DNA of 16,649 bases from positions 1 to 16,649 of the forward strand of contig JAADYY010000662.1 in NCBI GenBank assembly GCA_010092805.1, read 5' to 3'. This document shows positions 1-5,715 of this stretch, piece by piece. A model generated the notes under the pieces. The model was not told where the DNA came from. It worked only from the letters and a program-made list of their open reading frames with translations, and did no database searches. Source of the stretch: Chloroflexota bacterium (lineage in GTDB: Bacteria > Chloroflexota > Anaerolineae > Aggregatilineales > Phototrophicaceae). A program made the translations under genes and the position numbers. The stretch's first letter is position 1. Each line of letters begins with the position of its first letter.

Positions 1-42
1 CGCGCGCAGCACACGAATAAACTCAACCATGCGTTGATTCAT
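1..42 (-). CDS. Partial 5' end of an unidentified leftward gene
   Basis: Reading leftward, an ATG at 42 opens a frame that runs off the left edge after 14 codons (MNQRMVEFIRVLRA). A second in-frame ATG lies at 30. An in-frame TAG two codons upstream of 42 bounds the frame. The main support is a near-consensus promoter on the same strand at 101-130. A GGAGAG stretch lies upstream but is about 14 bases from the first ATG, so the choice of start is open. Too little is visible to name a product. The opposite strand is also open here for about 70 codons, which weakens the call. Confidence 0.3.
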   Translation of the reverse strand, partial: MNQRMVEFIRVLRA

Positions 43-74
43 TATCTAAATCTCGGCTCTCTCCGCCAGATGAT

Positions 75-89
75 CGACCGTGACGGTCG
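75..89. repeat. Small palindrome, possible operator
   Basis: CGACCG-TGA-CGGTCG is a perfect 6-bp inverted repeat with a 3-base centre. It lies about 5-20 bases downstream of the predicted start of the leftward promoter at 101-130, a usual place for a repressor site. It could equally form a small leader hairpin. The repeat is seen directly; the role is inferred. Confidence 0.45.
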
Positions 90-100
90 GGTTAGTCTGT

Positions 101-130
101 ATTATAGAGAGGGATGCCGCCGCCCGTCAA
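101..130 (-). promoter_or_regulatory. Sigma70-type promoter facing the left edge
   Basis: On the minus strand, TTGACG (130-125) and a perfect TATAAT (106-101) are separated by 18 bases. Transcription would start near 94, about 50 bases before the ATG at 42. The local fall in G+C fits a promoter region. Confidence 0.5.
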
Positions 131-141
131 TTTATGCGCGC

Positions 142-165
142 AAAACCCCGCCAAAAGGACAGGGG
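142..165 (-). terminator. Weak terminator-like hairpin after the SRPBCC gene
   Basis: Just past the minus-strand stop at 167, CCCC (165-162) can pair with GGGG (149-146), with a further CC/GG pair inside, and four T follow on that strand. The stem is short and the T tract brief, so this is at best a weak terminator. Confidence 0.22.
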
Positions 166-166
166 A

Positions 167-631
167 TCAGGCGGTGTTGCCGGTGTTTGGGGTGTTTTCT
201 AAGATGCTCTTGAGATTGTTCAGCGCTGTCTCTAAATCACGCTCGTTGCGCTGTTCGATTGTCAGGCGGTTGAGCAACTGCCCCAGCACCGACCCCGGCA
301 GCGTGTAATCGACGCGCACCGTCAGATGGGTGTGCTCGCCACTGGGCCGGAAGGTGAATTCGAAGGTGCTTTCGATGCCGCTGGTCGTTGTGACGAGCAG
401 GTGTTCATTTTCAGCAATCGCTTTGACTTCGTGCTCGCCCTTAATCTTGATGCCCAGCATGTTGTAGACGTAGCGCGACACCGACCCCAACGTGGTGGGC
501 GCTGGAGTCACGCGCTCTTGCTGATCGAAGGCCGTCCACCACTCCGGTTGACGCTCGGGCTGGTTGGCAATGAAGCCGAACACTGTTGTGGGTGGCGCAG
601 CAATCTCAATTGACCGTTCGACCTGCGGCAT
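167..631 (-). CDS. SRPBCC (START/Bet v1-like) family protein
   Basis: The protein has 154 residues, the usual size for a single SRPBCC domain. It opens with the family's first strand and helix (VERSIEIAAPPTTVFGFIAN) followed by a WW-containing stretch (PEWWTAF). The middle alternates in beta-strand fashion (FEFTFRPSGEHTHLTVRVDY), and the protein ends in a long amphipathic helix (about 112-145), as expected for a Bet v1-like hydrophobic ligand cavity. It has no signal peptide or membrane segment, so it is probably cytoplasmic. The ligand cannot be predicted. The start was set at 631 and not at 700 because GGAGGGACGGATC directly precedes that ATG and the domain begins there; the extra 23 residues look like leader. 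It is transcribed leftward, alone, from a promoter near 684. Confidence 0.85.
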   Translation of the reverse strand: MPQVERSIEIAAPPTTVFGFIANQPERQPEWWTAFDQQERVTPAPTTLGSVSRYVYNMLGIKIKGEHEVKAIAENEHLLVTTTSGIESTFEFTFRPSGEHTHLTVRVDYTLPGSVLGQLLNRLTIEQRNERDLETALNNLKSILENTPNTGNTA

Positions 632-661
632 GATCCGTCCCTCCGGGGTTGTCAACTGTCT

Positions 662-679
662 GTTAGATGCGTTAGATGC
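662..679. repeat. Tandem 9-bp repeat at the SRPBCC promoter
   Basis: GTTAGATGC occurs twice head to tail (662-670 and 671-679). It covers the predicted transcription start of the leftward SRPBCC gene. It may be a regulator half-site pair or a simple duplication. Confidence 0.7.
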
Positions 680-683
680 AAGG

Positions 684-689
684 AGTATA
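684..689 (-). promoter_or_regulatory. -10 element for the SRPBCC gene
   Basis: On the minus strand TATACT lies about 55 bases upstream of the ATG at 631. No good -35 is found 17 bases further upstream, so activation or a weak promoter is possible. The tandem repeat at 662-679 lies immediately downstream of it. Confidence 0.35.
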
Positions 690-700
690 GCGCGATCCAT

Positions 701-970
701 GCATTAAGCCTCTCCCAATTTTGTTGCAACGCTGATGCGGGCAGGCCGGGCCGCACGGAGGGTAATCGCTCCAAAATAGATTGGGGCACTGGCCCTCACC
801 CCCCGTTTCCCCGCTCCAGCAGCCACCGGCGACCGCGCCTGCGGCGCTGGGCGCGGGGGAGGCACGGCGTCTGCCAAAGTTGCTAGATAAATATATATGC
901 ACAAAGCGCATTAACCCCTCCCCCACAGCTTCGCGGGGAGCGGGGTGGCGCGCAGCGCCGGGGTGAGGGC
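701..970. repeat. REP-like or decayed palindromic repeat element
   Basis: Two kinds of repetition are visible. GCCCTCACCCC (from 792) and CCCCGCTCC (809-817) recur inverted as GGAGCGGGG (937-945) and GGGGTGAGGGC (960-970), so the outer blocks face each other across about 150 bases. GCATTAAGCCTCTCCC (701-716) is nearly repeated as GCATTAACCCCTCCCC (908-923) in direct orientation. Such C-rich/G-rich intergenic palindromes are typical of bacterial REP or MITE-like dispersed repeats. Dispersal elsewhere in the genome cannot be seen here. Confidence 0.45.
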
Positions 971-1074
971 GCTACCGGGCCAGCAACGCCCCCAGACCGC
1001 AGAACAAATTTGGTGCGATTGCCCTGGGGCCGCACGGCCCGCGATTGACCCGCCATCGCCCTCAGCAGATGATG

Positions 1075-1080
1075 TATAAT
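1075..1080 (+). promoter_or_regulatory. -10 element for the P-loop kinase gene
   Basis: A perfect TATAAT lies 47 bases before the ATG at 1128, giving a leader of about 40 bases. The best -35-like hexamer (TTGACC, 1045-1050) is 24 bases away, too far for a normal sigma70 spacer. The gene may use the -10 alone or need an activator. Confidence 0.35.
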
Positions 1081-1127
1081 GGCTGGCGTTTTTGAGCCAT
1101 CCACAGACAACGTGAGGCAGCCTGCAT

Positions 1128-1697
1128 ATGGCATCGAATCAGCCGCGCGCCCTGGCCCTGGTGGGGATGCCGGGCGCGGGGAAATCGTTGTGCGCCCACC
1201 ATCTGGAAGCGCAGGGTTTTTTTCAACTGCGTTTCGGCGGCATCGTTGAGGCCGAAGTGGTTCGGCGGGGTTGGGCGGTTACGCCGGAAAATGAACGGAT
1301 CGTCCGTGAAGCGCTGCGCGCCAACGAAGGTATGGATGTGATGGCGACGCGCGCCCTGCCCATTCTGCAAGAGGCCCTGACCCGGCATCGCAGCGTGATC
1401 ATCGACGGTCTATACAGCTTCAGCGAATACAAGACGCTGCACAGCGAACTGGGGGCTGCTATGGTCGTCGTGGCGGTCACGGCAGCGCGGGCCATCCGCT
1501 ACCAACGGCTGGCGGCGCGCGCAGAACGCCCCTTGACGCCGGCGGAAGCCGAACGCCGCGACTATCAGGAGATCGAGACTCTCGAAAAGGGCGGCCCCAT
1601 TGCCATCGCCGATCACACGCTGCTCAATGATGGGTCGCCCGCCCATTTGCAGGCTGCGCTGGGCGCATTGATTGAGCAGCTTGGCCTCAAGCCGTAA
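1128..1697 (+). CDS. P-loop kinase, UPF0200/dephospho-CoA-kinase-like
   Basis: This 189-residue protein belongs to the P-loop kinase superfamily. A Walker A loop GMPGAGKS (13-20) follows the first strand, and VIIDG (90-94) is the Walker B-type strand with Asp93. A basic, charged segment RLAARAERPLTPAEAERRD (about 128-146) fits the lid region, and IADHTLLNDGS near the end matches the last strand of dephospho-CoA-kinase-like proteins. The segment RRGWAVTPENERIVREALR and the spacing of motifs recall the UPF0200 family, best known from archaea. The true substrate (a nucleotide, nucleoside or coenzyme precursor) cannot be read from sequence. A GTGAGG Shine-Dalgarno lies about 10 bases before the ATG. 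The gene appears monocistronic: the next gene has its own strong promoter after an 80-base gap. Confidence 0.75.
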   Translation: MASNQPRALALVGMPGAGKSLCAHHLEAQGFFQLRFGGIVEAEVVRRGWAVTPENERIVREALRANEGMDVMATRALPILQEALTRHRSVIIDGLYSFSEYKTLHSELGAAMVVVAVTAARAIRYQRLAARAERPLTPAEAERRDYQEIETLEKGGPIAIADHTLLNDGSPAHLQAALGALIEQLGLKP

Positions 1698-1741
1698 CCC
1701 GACCTGTAACCAATCGAAACTCAACGGATGAACTGCGCTGA

Positions 1742-1770
1742 TTGACAAGCAGCGGGGGGTTTTCTATACT
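1742..1770 (+). promoter_or_regulatory. Strong sigma70 promoter of the exported-protein unit
   Basis: TTGACA (1742-1747), a 17-base spacer and TATACT (1765-1770) form a near-perfect promoter. Initiation near 1777 leaves a leader of about 29 bases before the GTG at 1806. It also rules out the TTG at 1779 as a practical start. The element lies almost entirely within the inverted repeat at 1744-1783. Confidence 0.7.
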
Positions 1771-1783
1771 CCCCGTGCTTGTC
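1744..1783. repeat. Long inverted repeat overlapping the promoter
   Basis: GACAAGCA-g-CGGGG (1744-1757) is mirrored by CCCCG-TGCTTGTC (1771-1783), 13 paired bases with one bulged G (1752). In RNA three more pairs extend it (1758-1760 with 1768-1770), leaving a 7-base loop. It covers the end of the -35, the spacer, the -10 and the start point, so a dimeric protein bound here would block RNA polymerase. No T tract follows, so it is not a standard terminator for the upstream gene. Confidence 0.7.
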
Positions 1784-1805
1784 GGGCTGCTCTGGAGCAA
1801 ACGCT

Positions 1806-4800
1806 GTGCGCCGCATCATCCTTCTGTTCATCGTCTGTTTGAGCCTGACAACCGTGACCGCTCAGCCCGGCACGCTGCCTGAACTCGGTGACCCGCCGGT
1901 GGCCGCGCTTATCACCATCAGCAACCCAGACTCTAACGGTATTGTCACCATCACCGGGGAAGCGGGCGCGACTCTCCCCAACGGCGGCGTCGCCATCCGC
2001 AACCTCTACACGGAACAAACCGTGTATGTGGCTACCAATTTTCAGGGATCGTTCACCGCCCGGATTTACGGCCCTGGTAACACGCCCTTCTGGATTAGCC
2101 CAACACGGTTGCTGACATTCGCCGAAGATCAGGGCATACCCGGCTCACTGCCCGGCGGCCCCGGCACGATCAAGTTCGGCTCGTTTGATCAACCCCCCAT
2201 CGAGACCGCGACTGCGCCGATCACACAGCTTGAGATCGACGGCGAGGTGGACGATTGGCTCACTTATTCCAACACATTGGTCGTTAATTCCGGGGCGCAG
2301 CAGACCGTGTACGCGCTGCGCAACCGCGCGTCGCTGTACATCGCGCTGGGCAGCGACGCGCTTGATCAGCCGTTCGCGCAGGTTGAAGTGACGGCAGTGC
2401 TCGACGGCGTCACCTACCTGCTGGCGTTTGATCCAACGCAGGCGCGTGCGGTGCCCGTGCAGCGCGGGGTTGATGGCGCGACCGAGGTCGGCACCATCGC
2501 GGTGGGCGCGGCGCGCGCGGCGTTCCTCGAACTGCGCATCCCGCTCGATTTTGCGGGTGGCGCGAACACACTCACCTTGCAGCAACTGCGCCTGCTGGAC
2601 GCCAACGGCGGCCAACTGCGCGCCTTCCCCGTGCAGATCAGTGTGCGGCAGTTTGATGAGGTGGACGGCATCTTCCGCGCCGACAGCCGGCTGCGCGTTG
2701 ACGGCCAGACCTTCAATGTGGCGGGGCCGCTGGGTGCGGGCGCGTCGTTTTGGTCGGCGCAGGGCCGCTTCACGAGCACCCGGCTGCGTGAGCCGGGCGA
2801 GCAGTGGCCGCTCGAACTCGATGTCACGCTCAACTTCCCCAATGTGCTGCCGCTGCCCGCGCCGGGCGTGCGCTATGTGGGGCGGCTGAGTTTGCAGCCC
2901 GTCGCCGCCGAGATCGATGGTGACATCCGGCTGATCAGCGACCTGCACAGCAACAACGGCTGGTCGAGCGCGCTCACGCCCAGCGGCCTGCCCATCGACA
3001 ACCTGCGCACGACGATTTCGGTGAGCGAAACCAGCGTGCCGCCTGCCGCCGTCATTCGCGGTGACGATCAACTGCGGTTTCCGCTGGATTTTGCGCCCGA
3101 CCTGCCCGAAGATTTGCCGCCGGGGTTGTATGTGCCCATCCTCGAAGGCTTCGTGCAGTTCCCAGATGGGCGGCGCGTCTCCTGGGCGGAAAGCGACCTG
3201 TTCGGCGCTGGGCCGGGGATCTCGCGGGTGCCGCTGACGCGGCTGCCGTTGGTGCTGAACGTCGGGGAAGTAGAGCCTGTGCGGCTGCTGTGGACGCTGT
3301 TCTGGGATCATCCCAGCGATGGCAGCCGCGGCGTGTTGTCCGACACTGATCAAGCGGTGGCGAGCTTGTCGAATCGGGTGCAGTTCACCCACCCCACGCA
3401 CATCTTGCCGCCGTTGGACGCAGAAACCGGGACGCCCATCACCTACCCGCTGGAACCCTACCTCATCAACGTGATGCCCAACGCCTACGACAGCAGCACG
3501 GCCCCGCTCATTCCGTTTTTGTTCCCCGGCGGGCGCTTGACGATCACGGTGACCCGCCCCGACGGCAGCGTCGATGATCTGGGCGACCAGCCCGTGCTGC
3601 AAAACCAACTCTCGACCGTCGCCGCCGACGAGCGCGCGATCTTCGGCGCACAAACCCCCGTCGATACCTACCGGCTGACCACGCTCAACCCGCTGCTGGC
3701 CGCTTACCCGCTCGATCAGTATGGCGAATACGCCATCGATCTCACCGGGCGGCTCGAAGATCGCTCAGGCAATATTTATGAGGGCGGCGGCACCTACCGC
3801 GTTCTGGTTGCCGAACTGCTGGATGTGCTGCCGGCGGTGCTGCCGGGCACGCCGTTCGTGGTGGGCGACGCCTTCAACCCGGCTGTGCAGATTCTGCCGG
3901 GGGTGCCCGCCCAGGTTGAGGTTGATGTGCGCGTGTTTCCCCTCCGGTCTGGCCCGGTGATCGAGCGGCAGTTTAACGGCGCGGCCAGCCGAAACGGCTA
4001 CTTCCACCCAGGCACCGATGCAGCACGGTTCATCTTCCGGACGCCGGGCGAATACATCGTGGATTATGAAGTGCGGTTCAATTCGCCAGACGGGCGTTTG
4101 TGGGCAGCGAGCCTGCGCACCGCTGGCGTGATCGCGGATGACGACCGCCCCGATCTGGTGGTGCATGGGGAGCGCGGCCTGCGCCTCGACGACCCAGACG
4201 CCGCGCCCTTCCGCCCGGCGTGGTTCGACCTGGGGCGCTACGCCGCCGCGTTGGGCATCCCAGAGATCGCGGAGACGCCCGTGATTCTCAACACGCCGTA
4301 TCACAGCGGCGATGTGATCTGGGTTGAGGATGGGCCGCTGCGCGGTGTGGGAGCGGCGCTCACCGGTCAAGATCTGGACGGTGCGTATGCCGATTGGCTG
4401 CTCACCGCAGACCCGGCGTACGTCTCACCGTTGGCCGCACCGCTGGCCGTACCATTGGCTGAACCGATTGAACGGCTGGCGGCGCTCGATACCCTGCCGC
4501 TGGCTGTGATCAACGCCTCAGCCGAGCCGGACGCGGCGCTGCCACTGCTCACCGACGATGCGATCAACGAAGGCTACTTCTACGTGAGTGCGGTGCGCCC
4601 GGATGTCAGCGTGCGGCAGTTTGTCGCGGGCGGCTATAACGGCGGGCTGCCGCTGGCCTGGGATTCAGATGACCCGCTGCTGGGGCAAATTGGTGCTGGG
4701 CTTGACGGCAACCGCCCCGGCGATTACATCTTTATGTTTGGCGGCGCGGTGCTGCGCAACACTGAGCTTCGGCTGCGGGACAGCGCCATCTACGCGGCGT

Positions 4801-5645
4801 TGGCGGTGACGGTCCCAGAACCGGAGCGCGGCAGCCCAGCGCTATCGCGGGTCTACCCGCCGCTGAGCGCAGCATCGGGCAGCGGCGACAGTGGCCCCCT
4901 GCTGACCGTCAACAACGAACCGGTCGATCTGTTCTTTCACCCGACGGGAGTCCGGCCCGGCGCGATTCTGCGAGTCGGCGATGCACTGGCGATCAGCGGG
5001 CAGGTGGGGCCGCCGCTTCCCGCCGCTGTGACCATCACGATCACGCCGCCGGGGCAGCCGCCGCGTGTGATCACCGGGCGCGCCAACGCGGTCGGTCATT
5101 ACTTCGACGCCGCGCAGACCGTCGAGGTGGATACGGTTGGGTTGTGGACGGTCGATGTCGAGGTGGCCTACGCGGGCAGCACCGCCGCCGGGATCGTGGA
5201 CTCACCCGCTCCAACGGGGGGGGTGTTGGGTGGCGGCCCGTTTGTGTTTTACGTGCTGCCCGTCGATTCTGGGGTGCTGCTGTGGGATGCCGAACGCCGC
5301 GATACCACCATCCAGGCGGTGCGTAACCAGGAATTCGAGTTTGTCGTGCCCGCCGACTGGACAAGCGTGCGTGCCCATTACACACTGAGCACACCCTCCT
5401 ACTTGATCGAGCAAGGCACACTGCCGATCACGGGCAATCGGTTTGAGTACATCTACAACCCGGCGGAGCACGGCGCGGCGTTCCCGAACATCGAGTTTGC
5501 GGGGATCGCCCAGGAAAGCGGCGAGGCAGTGGCGGATACCCGCCTGCTGACGTTCGTCGTCATTGGGTTAGATGCGAACGGGCGCACCCAAACCCTCTCA
5601 CGGACATTCACCATTCGCCATGATCGCCAGATCAGTTTAGACTGA
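1806..5645 (+). CDS. Large secreted surface protein with Ig-like and CBM9-like regions
   Basis: The protein has 1279 residues. GTG 1806 is preferred because GGAG lies 8 bases upstream and translation then opens with a classical signal peptide (MRRIILLFIVCLSLTTVTAQ, cleavage near residue 18-20). An Ig-like segment follows (about 32-100; ITISNPDSNGIVTITGEAGA). Next is a region with an IDGEVDDW motif (144-151), typical of CBM9-like/DOMON-type sandwich domains (about 135-290). The long middle is beta-rich and unassigned, and another Ig/FN3-like segment (about 1045-1125; AVTITITPPGQPPRVI) lies near the C-terminus. There is no C-terminal membrane helix, LPXTG motif or cysteine-rich part, so it is probably released or held non-covalently in the envelope. 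It has its own strong promoter and is probably co-transcribed with the propeller/di-haem gene 70 bases downstream. No enzymatic motif was recognised; a binding or structural role is inferred. Confidence 0.8.
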   Translation: MRRIILLFIVCLSLTTVTAQPGTLPELGDPPVAALITISNPDSNGIVTITGEAGATLPNGGVAIRNLYTEQTVYVATNFQGSFTARIYGPGNTPFWISPTRLLTFAEDQGIPGSLPGGPGTIKFGSFDQPPIETATAPITQLEIDGEVDDWLTYSNTLVVNSGAQQTVYALRNRASLYIALGSDALDQPFAQVEVTAVLDGVTYLLAFDPTQARAVPVQRGVDGATEVGTIAVGAARAAFLELRIPLDFAGGANTLTLQQLRLLDANGGQLRAFPVQISVRQFDEVDGIFRADSRLRVDGQTFNVAGPLGAGASFWSAQGRFTSTRLREPGEQWPLELDVTLNFPNVLPLPAPGVRYVGRLSLQPVAAEIDGDIRLISDLHSNNGWSSALTPSGLPIDNLRTTISVSETSVPPAAVIRGDDQLRFPLDFAPDLPEDLPPGLYVPILEGFVQFPDGRRVSWAESDLFGAGPGISRVPLTRLPLVLNVGEVEPVRLLWTLFWDHPSDGSRGVLSDTDQAVASLSNRVQFTHPTHILPPLDAETGTPITYPLEPYLINVMPNAYDSSTAPLIPFLFPGGRLTITVTRPDGSVDDLGDQPVLQNQLSTVAADERAIFGAQTPVDTYRLTTLNPLLAAYPLDQYGEYAIDLTGRLEDRSGNIYEGGGTYRVLVAELLDVLPAVLPGTPFVVGDAFNPAVQILPGVPAQVEVDVRVFPLRSGPVIERQFNGAASRNGYFHPGTDAARFIFRTPGEYIVDYEVRFNSPDGRLWAASLRTAGVIADDDRPDLVVHGERGLRLDDPDAAPFRPAWFDLGRYAAALGIPEIAETPVILNTPYHSGDVIWVEDGPLRGVGAALTGQDLDGAYADWLLTADPAYVSPLAAPLAVPLAEPIERLAALDTLPLAVINASAEPDAALPLLTDDAINEGYFYVSAVRPDVSVRQFVAGGYNGGLPLAWDSDDPLLGQIGAGLDGNRPGDYIFMFGGAVLRNTELRLRDSAIYAALAVTVPEPERGSPALSRVYPPLSAASGSGDSGPLLTVNNEPVDLFFHPTGVRPGAILRVGDALAISGQVGPPLPAAVTITITPPGQPPRVITGRANAVGHYFDAAQTVEVDTVGLWTVDVEVAYAGSTAAGIVDSPAPTGGVLGGGPFVFYVLPVDSGVLLWDAERRDTTIQAVRNQEFEFVVPADWTSVRAHYTLSTPSYLIEQGTLPITGNRFEYIYNPAEHGAAFPNIEFAGIAQESGEAVADTRLLTFVVIGLDANGRTQTLSRTFTIRHDRQISLD

Positions 5646-5666
5646 TGAGACCAAACGCGGCGATCC

Positions 5667-5686
5667 ATGTGCGATCATGTGCGATC
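5667..5686 (+). repeat. Tandem 10-bp duplication between the two exported-protein genes
   Basis: ATGTGCGATC occurs twice head to tail (5667-5676, 5677-5686), followed by a further ATGC. It creates extra in-frame or out-of-frame ATG triplets just before the real start of the downstream gene. None of these has a Shine-Dalgarno sequence. Confidence 0.7.
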
Positions 5687-5715
5687 ATGCAGACAGCAGC
5701 AGGCATAAAGGCGGG

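Larger units (their letters stand above)
632..1127. other. Noncoding divergent intergenic region
   Basis: This 496-base gap separates the leftward SRPBCC gene from the rightward P-loop kinase gene. Several frames are open through it, but none has a plausible start with a Shine-Dalgarno sequence and their translations are low-complexity Pro/Ala/Gly/Arg. It holds the two outward promoters and an imperfect REP-like inverted repeat (see 701-970). No RNA gene was recognised. Confidence 0.6.

Noticed and set aside
1..213. Plus-strand frame open from the left edge to a TGA at 211-213
   Set aside because: Codon third positions are not GC-rich as in the real genes, and it would run through a good minus-strand promoter and into the SRPBCC gene. 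Chance openness is more likely, though a short 3' gene end cannot be excluded.
672..1134. Several overlapping frames in the intergenic gap
   Set aside because: All lack ribosome-binding sites and encode repeat-derived Pro/Ala/Arg strings from the REP-like element.
1779..1805. Upstream TTG start adding nine residues to the exported protein
   Set aside because: It lies at the predicted transcription start, has no ribosome-binding site, and would place a polar stretch before a normal signal peptide. GTG 1806 has GGAG at ideal spacing.
2145..3653. 502-codon open frame on the minus strand inside the large exported-protein gene
   Set aside because: It is antisense to a clearly coding frame with a signal peptide and domain motifs. 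Its translation is Arg/His/Gln-rich without recognisable motifs, as expected for the complement of GC-biased codons.
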